From Bryobacterales bacterium (lineage in GTDB: Bacteria; Acidobacteriota; Terriglobia; Bryobacterales; Bryobacteraceae): DNA of 13,201 nucleotides. Below are positions 7,390-13,201 of the stretch, in pieces (position 1 is the stretch's first letter; every line of letters starts with the position of its first letter). Both the position numbers and the translations under genes were made by a program. The stretch is taken from the NCBI GenBank assembly GCA_020853155.1, contig JADYZL010000626.1:1-13201 (forward strand). The letters are read 5' to 3'. Below the pieces are notes generated by a model, which was given only the letters and a program-made list of their open reading frames with translations, was not told the DNA's origin and did not search any database.

Positions 7390-8744
7390 ACAGACGCCAT
7401 TCATGGCTGTTCCTAATGGCTGGGAGCCTTTCGCTGGCAGGCAGCCAGTGGCTCACCCTCTGGCTCTTGGCGCGTACAGCACCGCCGGATATCGTCGGGC
7501 GCTATGGGCTGGCGCTAGGCTGGGTGCTGCCCGCCAGCGCGCTCGCTGCCCTGCAACTTCGCGCGCTGATGGCAACGGACCCGCACCTCGGCGCCCGGCT
7601 TCCCGAATATTTGAGGCTGCGCCTTCTTGCGCTCGGAGTCTTCGCTCTGGTGCTTGCGCCCCTATTCTGGATCGGCCTTCCGCGCCTTGGTTCAGGCGCA
7701 CTGCTCGGTGCGATCGGCATCAACCGGCTTGTCGAACTCTGCAGTGATTTCGTGGACGGCCTTCGGCATCGGGATCGAAGCTACCTCACCCTCGGCTTCT
7801 CCCAGTGCTGCCGGTCCGGGGCCGGGTTCGCGGTGTTTGCCCTGATCTGGTTATCCGCGCGTAGCCTGGTTTCCGCGATTCTAGCAGCAACTTTCATGGC
7901 GCTCTGTTCCGCGATGCTGGTTGATCTTCCCAGCCTGCGGCGCTTCTGGGCCGCTCGCTCTCAAGCGGTGGGGAAGGAGGGCAAGACTGTGGTGGGTGCG
8001 ATTGCCACCGCTGCCGACCTTCGGGGCGTACTCCGGTTTGCCGTTCCGCTCGCGCTGGTTCAATTTTTGAATCTGGGCGTAATTGCCCTGCCACGGTTGT
8101 TGCTGGGCGCATTCTCGTCGCTCGAAGCCGTCGCATCCTTCACCTGCCTCGCCGCCGTCTTGAGCGTGGCAAGCCTGCTTGCCAGTGCCTATGCCGCCAG
8201 TCTCGCGCCAGACTTCGCGGAGGCTTTCCGCGCCGAGAATACCACCAACGCCCTGGGCAGTGGACGGCCGATTCCGAATCTCCGTTCGCGCTCCATGGTT
8301 CCAGCCCGAGATCTTCTGCGGCGAGCCGCGCGCAACGTCTCCCTGGGATCCCTCCCGCTGATTGCCATGCTGGCGATCGGCGGAGAACCGGCACTGCGGA
8401 TGCTGTACGGAACCCGGATCGCGTTTCCGCAAGGGGCTATCGTTCTGACCGCTCTTTTTGCAGCTCTCTGGAGCCTCGCGGCAGTGTTCGGAACCGCCGC
8501 CACGGCGGCGCGGCGAATCGGCCTCCAATTGTGGGCTTTCGGATTGGCTCTCGTTTCCGGGGCGGCGGCGGGCGCATTTCTGGTCCCCGCGCACGGGGTT
8601 GTCGGCGCCGCGGCCAGCCTGCTGGTGTCCGCGATCGTGCTGCTGTCCATTTACCTGTTCTCTTTCCGCCGGTTTTGGCTCGCTCAGGGTCGAGAAGCTC
8701 GAAATTTGCTCCCGGATGCACCCTACGGCGCGGTTGCGGACTGA
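7386..8744 (+). CDS. Polysaccharide flippase, Wzx-like (MOP superfamily)
   Basis: This is a predicted inner-membrane transporter that flips undecaprenyl-linked repeat units to the periplasmic face. The ATG overlaps the previous stop by 4 nt (ATGA), with GGGAG (7375-7379) 6 nt upstream, indicating translational coupling. The product has 452 residues and about 12 hydrophobic segments in two similar halves, starting at about residues 5-27 and ending near 435, with a short basic tail. The loop in the middle (about 290-310) is long and hydrophilic. Sequence in these proteins is poorly conserved, so the call rests on length, topology and operon position beside a Wzy-like protein. A different lipid-linked sugar exporter of the same superfamily is the main alternative. 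Confidence 0.8.
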   Translation: MNRRHSWLFLMAGSLSLAGSQWLTLWLLARTAPPDIVGRYGLALGWVLPASALAALQLRALMATDPHLGARLPEYLRLRLLALGVFALVLAPLFWIGLPRLGSGALLGAIGINRLVELCSDFVDGLRHRDRSYLTLGFSQCCRSGAGFAVFALIWLSARSLVSAILAATFMALCSAMLVDLPSLRRFWAARSQAVGKEGKTVVGAIATAADLRGVLRFAVPLALVQFLNLGVIALPRLLLGAFSSLEAVASFTCLAAVLSVASLLASAYAASLAPDFAEAFRAENTTNALGSGRPIPNLRSRSMVPARDLLRRAARNVSLGSLPLIAMLAIGGEPALRMLYGTRIAFPQGAIVLTALFAALWSLAAVFGTAATAARRIGLQLWAFGLALVSGAAAGAFLVPAHGVVGAAASLLVSAIVLLSIYLFSFRRFWLAQGREARNLLPDAPYGAVAD

Positions 8745-8768
8745 ATCACGATGCGGGAGAAAATCTTA

Positions 8769-10007
8769 ATGAAGAAAAGACCGTCTATCGCCCACCGCCC
8801 CAGAGTCCTCCACGTCACGTCCGCACTCGATCCCGGCGGAATCGAAACATGGCTTGGGCGGCTGCTTGCGATCCCCGAAGGAAGGCCCCTTGTCGAAGGC
8901 GTTGCCGTGCTCTCGCCGCGCGAAGGATTGCTCGCGCCATATTTCCGGGAGTGCGGCGTGCCCATTCATTGTGTTCCGCCGTCGCGAAATCCGCTGCGCT
9001 TCGTCCTGGACCTCGCCTCCATGCTTCGACAAACCGGCCCCTGGGACGTCGTGCACAGCCATGTCTACCGACGCAGCGCTCTCGTTCATCTGGCCTCCAT
9101 CCTGGCGCGGATACCGGTTCGGGTCACTCATAGCCACAACACGCGCGGGCAAGAGACGGCATCCCATTCTCCGCTCCGCGGTTTGCTTGCGCTCGGGGCC
9201 ACCTGGTGGATCAATGCGATCTCCCACGTGCGCATTTCCTGCAGTCTTGATGCGGCGGTCTCTCTGTTTCACCGGGGCGCACTCAACGATCGGGACCTGC
9301 TATGCATGCCATGCGGAATGGATATCGATGGGTTTCTGCGCTCCGCGGAGCCGCCCGTCTCCCGCTCCTCCCTGCGAATTCCTTGGGGAGCAACCGTGAT
9401 CGGGCACGTCGGGCGTTTCATGCCCCAGAAGAATCACGAATTTCTTCTGCGTGCCGCCGCCGAAGCGATTCGGGAGAATCCTCGTCTGCACCTGTTGTTG
9501 GTCGGCGATGGGCCGCTTCGCGGCGAGATGGAAGCCCTTGCGTCGTCGTTGGGGATTGAAGGGAACGTCAGTTTCACCGGTAACCGTCTCGATGTGCCCT
9601 CGTTGATGCGGCATGCGATGGATTGCTTCTTCCTTCCCTCGCTATGGGAGGGGCTCGGGATCGTCGCGCTCGAGGCGCAGGCGTTGGGTCTTCCGTGTCT
9701 GCTTTCCGATGCGGTTCCGATGGAGGCGAACCGCCTGCCCCATCGGAACCGGGTCTTCCCGCTCTCCGCAAGCCCTCGTGACGCCGCTCGGGCACTGCTG
9801 AGCCTTGCCGATTCCACCACGCTTTCACGAGTGGGATTGCCAGATCCGCACCAATTCCTATATTCGATCAACGACAATGCCGATGCGTTAGAACAAGCCT
9901 ACGGGAGGGCACTCTCCGGGCGTGCGCGGCGCGGGCCCTTCACCTTGCCTGAGGGGGATCTGCCCACCCAACTGCCGGAATGCGAAGAGGTGACTCCATG
10001 GAAGTAA
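8769..10007 (+). CDS. Glycosyltransferase family 4 (GT-B fold)
   Basis: This is a predicted cytoplasmic retaining glycosyltransferase that adds a sugar to the growing lipid-linked repeat unit; donor and acceptor cannot be told from sequence. The start at 8769 is preferred over an in-frame ATG at 8751 because GGGAGA (8755-8760) lies 8 nt upstream of it, giving 412 residues. The N-terminal domain has HVTSALDPGGIETWLGRLL near residues 15-33, including the glycine-rich GGIE loop. The C-terminal domain has GHVGRFMPQKNHEFLL (about 212-227), VGDGP (245-249) and the EX7E motif EGLGIVALE (Glu294 and Glu302), which contacts the nucleotide sugar in the family. It starts 24 nt after the flippase stop, and its end overlaps the start of the next gene by 10 nt. 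Confidence 0.9.
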   Translation: MKKRPSIAHRPRVLHVTSALDPGGIETWLGRLLAIPEGRPLVEGVAVLSPREGLLAPYFRECGVPIHCVPPSRNPLRFVLDLASMLRQTGPWDVVHSHVYRRSALVHLASILARIPVRVTHSHNTRGQETASHSPLRGLLALGATWWINAISHVRISCSLDAAVSLFHRGALNDRDLLCMPCGMDIDGFLRSAEPPVSRSSLRIPWGATVIGHVGRFMPQKNHEFLLRAAAEAIRENPRLHLLLVGDGPLRGEMEALASSLGIEGNVSFTGNRLDVPSLMRHAMDCFFLPSLWEGLGIVALEAQALGLPCLLSDAVPMEANRLPHRNRVFPLSASPRDAARALLSLADSTTLSRVGLPDPHQFLYSINDNADALEQAYGRALSGRARRGPFTLPEGDLPTQLPECEEVTPWK

Positions 10008-11362
10008 CCTTTCGGATAGGTTTCGCCCTGGCGATACTCGCGGCTCATGCCCCGTTCGCGGCTGCATTTCTTCGTTCGATCCGCCGCCGTCAGGTGCCCG
10101 AAGTGCTGAGCTTCGCGGCGATCGGAATCCTGCTCTACTACGACCTCGGGTTCGTTCTTGAATCGATTGGGTATACGTTTCGGTCTCCGTTCTTCGCTCC
10201 GCTGGCCTCGTATAGCCTCGAAAGCTTCGTAGCGACGGGCCTCGTGATCCTGGCGTCGCCGTACTTGCTCGCTCTTGGGTTCCGCGTGATGACCGGCAGC
10301 ATGGAACCCATTCCAGCCTCCCCCAGCCTGGAGTTCGCTCCCCGTTTGAAGCCGTTGTTCCTTGCGCTCTTTCTTCCGGTCTCCCTTGTGCTTGGGGCGG
10401 TTGGTTATACCGCGATTTATGGCGCCTCTTCCGCCGCCGAAGTGAAGCGGCTTTGGCTGGGGATACTCGGTGGGGGTTACATTGTCTTCCTTGTGCCGAT
10501 GTTCGTGCTGGCGTTTTTCTTGCGCACGCGCGATAGCCGCACACGGGGTGGAACCTTCGTGACGTTTCTGCTGCTCTCTTCGAGCGTCGCGGCTACACTC
10601 TTTCTCGGCCAGAGAACGATGACGCTGCTGCCTTTCCTGATGCTCGTCCTGTTCCGTCCGCGGTTGAATGCGATGCGGCTGGCTGTCTCCATCCTGGTTC
10701 TGCTCGCTTTCGCCGCCGTAGCGTTGAATTTCTACAAAGGCCACGCGGTGAAACAGGATCTCGATCTGATGGACCGGGTGGAGATGGTGGTGGGCAGCGA
10801 CCTCGTTCGCGCCAATGTTCTCGCCCGGGCCATCCAGGAATCGGAGCCCATTGGCGCCCGATTGCTGCCCATGGCGGGGCAAGGCTATCTGTATGCCGCC
10901 CTGTTCTACGCCCCTCGTTCCTGGGTTCCCGACAAAGGCTACTCGACGGCAGCGTATTTCACGGCTTTCGCCAACGGGGAGGATACCGAGTATCTTGCCT
11001 GGGGGCTCGGGCTGGGTTTCCTCGAAGAGATTACGCTTAACTTCGGGTATCTGGCGAGCGTCCCCGGGGTGATTCTCTACGGGATGGGTCTGGGCCTGTT
11101 GCAGAGGCTCTGCCAAGCTTATGATGGCGCGGTGGTGGGGGTGCATCTATCGGCAATCTGGATGAGCGGCTATGTGCTGCCCTCGGTGGTGCTCTACTTC
11201 GGCTCTATGACGGTGTTCGCGATGCTGCTTGAGAGTTGCGTTTCCCGCCGCGTTCACTCGAACCCGGTCTCATTCGCGCCCGATCTCGAGCCTGGGATGG
11301 AAATACCCTACCCGGCAATGCCGCTAGCGGTCACCCCCCACACTGCACAAGGAGGTTCGTGA
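9998..11362 (+). CDS. Oligosaccharide repeat-unit polymerase, Wzy-like
   Basis: This is a predicted inner-membrane polymerase that joins lipid-linked repeat units in the periplasm. The ATG at 9998 is preferred over one at 9980 because GAAGAGG (9984-9990) lies 7 nt upstream of it; the product is then 454 residues. About 10-11 hydrophobic segments are visible. A long loop (about residues 270-335), containing WVPDKGYSTAAYF, sits between late segments, as in Wzy proteins, which carry catalytic arginines in periplasmic loops. The motif EEITLNFGYL at about 342-351, followed by a hydrophobic segment, resembles the conserved late motif of the repeat-unit polymerase family. The last about 45 residues are hydrophilic. 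The call combines topology, this motif and position between two glycosyltransferases. An O-antigen-ligase-like protein is the main alternative. Confidence 0.8.
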   Translation: MEVTFRIGFALAILAAHAPFAAAFLRSIRRRQVPEVLSFAAIGILLYYDLGFVLESIGYTFRSPFFAPLASYSLESFVATGLVILASPYLLALGFRVMTGSMEPIPASPSLEFAPRLKPLFLALFLPVSLVLGAVGYTAIYGASSAAEVKRLWLGILGGGYIVFLVPMFVLAFFLRTRDSRTRGGTFVTFLLLSSSVAATLFLGQRTMTLLPFLMLVLFRPRLNAMRLAVSILVLLAFAAVALNFYKGHAVKQDLDLMDRVEMVVGSDLVRANVLARAIQESEPIGARLLPMAGQGYLYAALFYAPRSWVPDKGYSTAAYFTAFANGEDTEYLAWGLGLGFLEEITLNFGYLASVPGVILYGMGLGLLQRLCQAYDGAVVGVHLSAIWMSGYVLPSVVLYFGSMTVFAMLLESCVSRRVHSNPVSFAPDLEPGMEIPYPAMPLAVTPHTAQGGS

Positions 11363-11363
11363 A

Positions 11364-12293
11364 ATGCCGGCAGCCCGTGTGACCATAGGGATTCCCTGTT
11401 ACAACTGCGCGCAGTATCTTCCCGCGCTATTGCGTTCGATCGAATGCCAATCGTTCGCATCCTGGGAGGCGATTGCGGTCGATGACGCTTCCACCGACGG
11501 CACTGCGGAGATCCTGCGTTCGCTTCGCCACCCCCGCATCCGCGTCGTGTTCAGCAAGGAGAATCTGGGCCTTGGCGCGCGGCTGAATGAGATCAATGAG
11601 CTGTCTCAAACGGAGTTTATCGCCCGCACGGATGCCGACGATCTGATGCATCCAGAACGGCTCGCGCGCCAGATAGCTTGTTTTGATGAGGATCCCAGTT
11701 TGGAGGTTTGCGCCACCGGGACCTATACCATCGACAATTGCAATCGACTTCTGGGGATACGGCGTGTGCCGCCGCTCGCCAGAACGCCTGATGAAGTGTT
11801 GCAGCGCAATGGACCATCCCACCCTACCGTGACCGCACGGCGAGGCTGGTTTCTCAAGTTCCCCTACCGGCCTCATCCCAAGCGCGGCGAGGATCTGGAT
11901 CTATGGGTTCGCGCGGTGAGCGACTCGCGGATGCAGCAACTGGACGCGCCGCTCCATTTCATCCGGGAAGACCCCGCGTTTGATCTCGCGAAGTATCGCC
12001 GTTCCATGCGGGACCACCGGATTCTCTTCCGGCGTCACCGGAACTCGGCGGGCCACGCGCTCTCCCACTGGTCTCTGCTACTACAAAGTTACGGGAAAGA
12101 GACCGTCTATGCCACGCTCACGGCGGCCGGGCTCGCGGGAAAACTCGCGGCACGCCGCAATGTGCCTCTCGGGAAACTCGCGGCCAGAGAGGTCGATGCC
12201 ATCCTCGCGCGAATTCTCGATCCGATTCATGAAAAGGCCGATGAGGAAGTGGAGGTCTCGATGATTCCCGAAGTGCTCACGCAGGAAGCGTAA
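11364..12293 (+). CDS. Glycosyltransferase family 2 (GT-A fold)
   Basis: This is a predicted inverting glycosyltransferase acting in the cytoplasm on the repeat unit. It starts 1 nt after the polymerase stop, with a near-perfect AAGGAGGT (11349-11356) 7 nt upstream, and is 309 residues. The GT-A core shows IGIPCYNCAQYLPALLRSI (8-26), VDDASTDGT (39-47), and the metal/nucleotide-binding TDADD (89-93, the DXD motif). PSHPTVTARR (151-160) and GEDLDLW (175-181), the likely site of the catalytic base, follow. No transmembrane segment is seen. The last about 90 residues are family-variable. It is the last gene of the operon; a hairpin follows. Donor sugar is not predictable. Confidence 0.92.
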   Translation: MPAARVTIGIPCYNCAQYLPALLRSIECQSFASWEAIAVDDASTDGTAEILRSLRHPRIRVVFSKENLGLGARLNEINELSQTEFIARTDADDLMHPERLARQIACFDEDPSLEVCATGTYTIDNCNRLLGIRRVPPLARTPDEVLQRNGPSHPTVTARRGWFLKFPYRPHPKRGEDLDLWVRAVSDSRMQQLDAPLHFIREDPAFDLAKYRRSMRDHRILFRRHRNSAGHALSHWSLLLQSYGKETVYATLTAAGLAGKLAARRNVPLGKLAAREVDAILARILDPIHEKADEEVEVSMIPEVLTQEA

Positions 12294-12311
12294 GTTGCAG
12301 AGACTAGACAA

Positions 12312-12331
12312 CCACTGCCTCAAGGCGGTGG
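12312..12331 (+). terminator. Hairpin after the operon, possible terminator
   Basis: CCACTGCC (12312-12319) pairs with GGCGGTGG (12324-12331) around a TCAA loop: 8 bp including one G-T pair, starting 19 nt after the last stop codon. Position and stem fit a terminator, but no T tract follows directly, so it may be only a weak or 3'-stabilising hairpin. Confidence 0.4.
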
Positions 12332-12878
12332 GCTGACGTTTGGCCTTTGATTAAGTCCTCCCATTTCACCAGTAAGCTTGCAGGATGGCTTTTGACGCCG
12401 CTTACCCCCTCGGCGAAGGCTGGTGGTTGGCGGAGGCTGTATGGTTGGCCGCGGTGCTCGTTGCTTGACTGTGACCGACGGTGCGGTGGCGGTACTCCGC
12501 CTTCCGTCACGCCTTTCAGCCACACTTGCCCCAAACCGCGGAATCGCGAACTGGAGACTCTGCTTGTTCTCTATCACCGATTTGCAGCTTCAGCATCGCA
12601 GCGCAATCCAAGCCCGCTCAAAGAGCCCTTGCAACGGGTAGCTGATGGGCACTACCGCCACAAATCGGCGCGCTCAGCTTCAACGACGCACCGGTTTTCG
12701 ATAGCCGCAGCCCGATCATTGCTGTCTACGCCTGCGCCAATTCCCAAACTTGGTGAACGCACGCGGAGCCTTCCTTCTATTCGACTTTCCGCGGACAGAG
12801 GGTGCTCTCGCTGGCCCGGGATGCGGCGGCGGTGGCTAATCGGCGTTCGTTGTGGTGGCTGACAAGATGGATCCGCGT
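12332..12878. other. Non-coding or decayed stretch downstream of the operon
   Basis: I see no intact gene in these 547 bases. Frames of up to 171 codons exist but are rich in Arg, Ser and Pro with no family likeness. An imperfect nested hairpin lies at 12477-12508 (GACGG/CCGTC outside, GGCGG/CCGCC with a TACT loop inside). Two short plus-strand pieces read as more protein-like than their surroundings: one from 12664 to a stop at 12754-12756, with GALSFNDAPVFDSRSP, and one near 12775-12870, with SLARDAAAVANRRSLWWL. They may be remains of a lost gene or chance. I cannot identify a parent family. Confidence 0.35.
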
Positions 12879-12896
12879 GGGCGGGGCGGGGTGGGG
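12879..12896 (+). repeat. G-quadruplex motif
   Basis: GGGCGGGGCGGGGTGGGG has four runs of three or four G with single-base loops, which is close to the ideal for a parallel G-quadruplex on the plus strand. It lies in the gene-free region between the operon and the structured segment at the right edge. Confidence 0.6.
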
Positions 12897-13019
12897 TATT
12901 TCCGGATTGTTCGAAAATTCCACAGTACGGCTGGAGGCAGGTTGTGTGGGTGGATCTTGCTGATTCTCTATGGTGTTAGCGGCGGATTTGGGGTGGGGAG
13001 TTTTGTCCGGATTTTCCGG

Positions 13020-13201
13020 ATTCGATCCGTACACCGGGAACAGGGAATCGGAGGGGATGCACTCGGCGGAGGCCGGCGCGAGTGTGCCCAGCATGGGCGA
13101 GATCGAGTTGGCTGTAAGGAGCCAACCGGAGGAGGTGACGACAACCGAAGTGGAGCGCAACGCCGAACCGTGAGGAGAAGGCGGAAAGAAGCGCCGAGCG
13201 A
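13020..13201 (+). ncRNA. Structured RNA candidate, HEARO / omega-RNA-like (partial)
   Basis: The last about 180 bases are packed with consecutive stem-loops: GCACTCG/CGAGTGT (13059-13065 with 13079-13085), GCCCA/TGGGC (13086-13090 with 13094-13098, GCA loop), GTTGGCT/AGCCAAC (13107-13113 with 13120-13126, GTAAGG loop) and CGCC/GGCG (13161-13164 with 13180-13183). Purine-rich linkers such as CCGGAGGAGGTGACGA and CCGAAGTGGAGCGCAACGCC join them. From memory this order, including GGCTGTAAGGAGCC, resembles the HEARO RNA, now known as the omega-RNA that guides IscB-type nucleases. In that family the RNA lies directly upstream of the protein gene on the same strand, so an iscB-like gene would begin beyond the right edge. 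No alignment was run. The 5' boundary is uncertain. A group II intron piece is the main alternative. Confidence 0.45.

Noticed and set aside
7881..8594. 237-codon minus-strand frame
   Set aside because: It is antisense to the flippase gene, has a hydrophilic low-complexity product and no ribosome site of note.
9899..11146. 415-codon minus-strand frame
   Set aside because: It lies antisense to the well-supported GT4 and Wzy-like genes and its protein is rich in His, Gln, Glu and Arg without any domain. It is a by-product of GC-rich codon use.
12402..12470. GGTTGG/GGTGG-rich stretch as an interspersed repeat
   Set aside because: The similarity between copies is only a few bases and no second full copy exists in the window, so it cannot be called from this sequence.
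12347..12862. 171-codon plus-strand frame after the operon
   Set aside because: It has Arg/Ser/Pro-rich composition, no recognisable motif and no good ribosome site; other frames there are as long.
12777..13160. 127-codon minus-strand frame at the right end
   Set aside because: The product is low in complexity and it crosses the strongly structured RNA-like segment, so the open frame is probably chance.
12970..13173. 67-codon plus-strand frame ending in a charged stretch
   Set aside because: It coincides with the consecutive stem-loops, which explain the sequence better than coding does.
13020..13201. Group II intron as the identity of the structured right end
   Set aside because: I see no intron-type 5' boundary, no domain V hairpin and no reverse-transcriptase frame in the window. 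The fit to HEARO seems better, though the alternative is not excluded.
1..13201. tRNA, rRNA, CRISPR array or insertion sequence
   Set aside because: I looked on both strands and saw no cloverleaf, no regularly spaced repeats and no transposase-like frame with terminal inverted repeats.

Overview
The window is most likely chromosomal DNA from a GC-rich Gram-negative bacterium. The support is an outer-membrane polysaccharide export protein, a periplasmic MltD-type lytic transglycosylase, and strong Shine-Dalgarno sites with ATG/GTG starts. The gene content would fit the Acidobacteriota, but that is a guess from style; no taxonomic marker is present.

Left part (1-3632, minus strand): the first 13 codons of a gene running off the left edge, a lytic transglycosylase (211-1953) with a LysM-type region and a very basic tail, and an unrecognised membrane-anchored protein (2298-3632). 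The leader of the transglycosylase gene holds two tandem perfect hairpins inside a 10-bp direct repeat.

Middle part (3858-12293, plus strand): a compact exopolysaccharide operon of the Wzx/Wzy type. Its order is Wza-like outer-membrane exporter, fused Wzz/tyrosine autokinase (BY-kinase), Wzx-like flippase, GT4 glycosyltransferase, Wzy-like polymerase and GT2 glycosyltransferase. The last five genes overlap or sit within 24 nt of each other, each with a recognisable ribosome binding site. Together they would extend lipid-linked repeat units in the cytoplasm, flip them, polymerise them in the periplasm under kinase control of chain length, and export the polymer through the Wza-like channel. 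No initiating phosphoglycosyl transferase and only two glycosyltransferases are seen, so the pathway needs genes outside the window.

Right part (12294-13201): about 900 bases with no convincing protein gene. It holds a hairpin after the operon, a probably decayed stretch, a near-ideal G-quadruplex motif, and at the extreme right edge a densely folded segment. That segment resembles, from memory, the HEARO / omega-RNA family that lies upstream of IscB-type RNA-guided nucleases. The protein gene, if any, would begin beyond the window. This is the most interesting lead and can be tested directly with a covariance-model search and the next kilobase of sequence.
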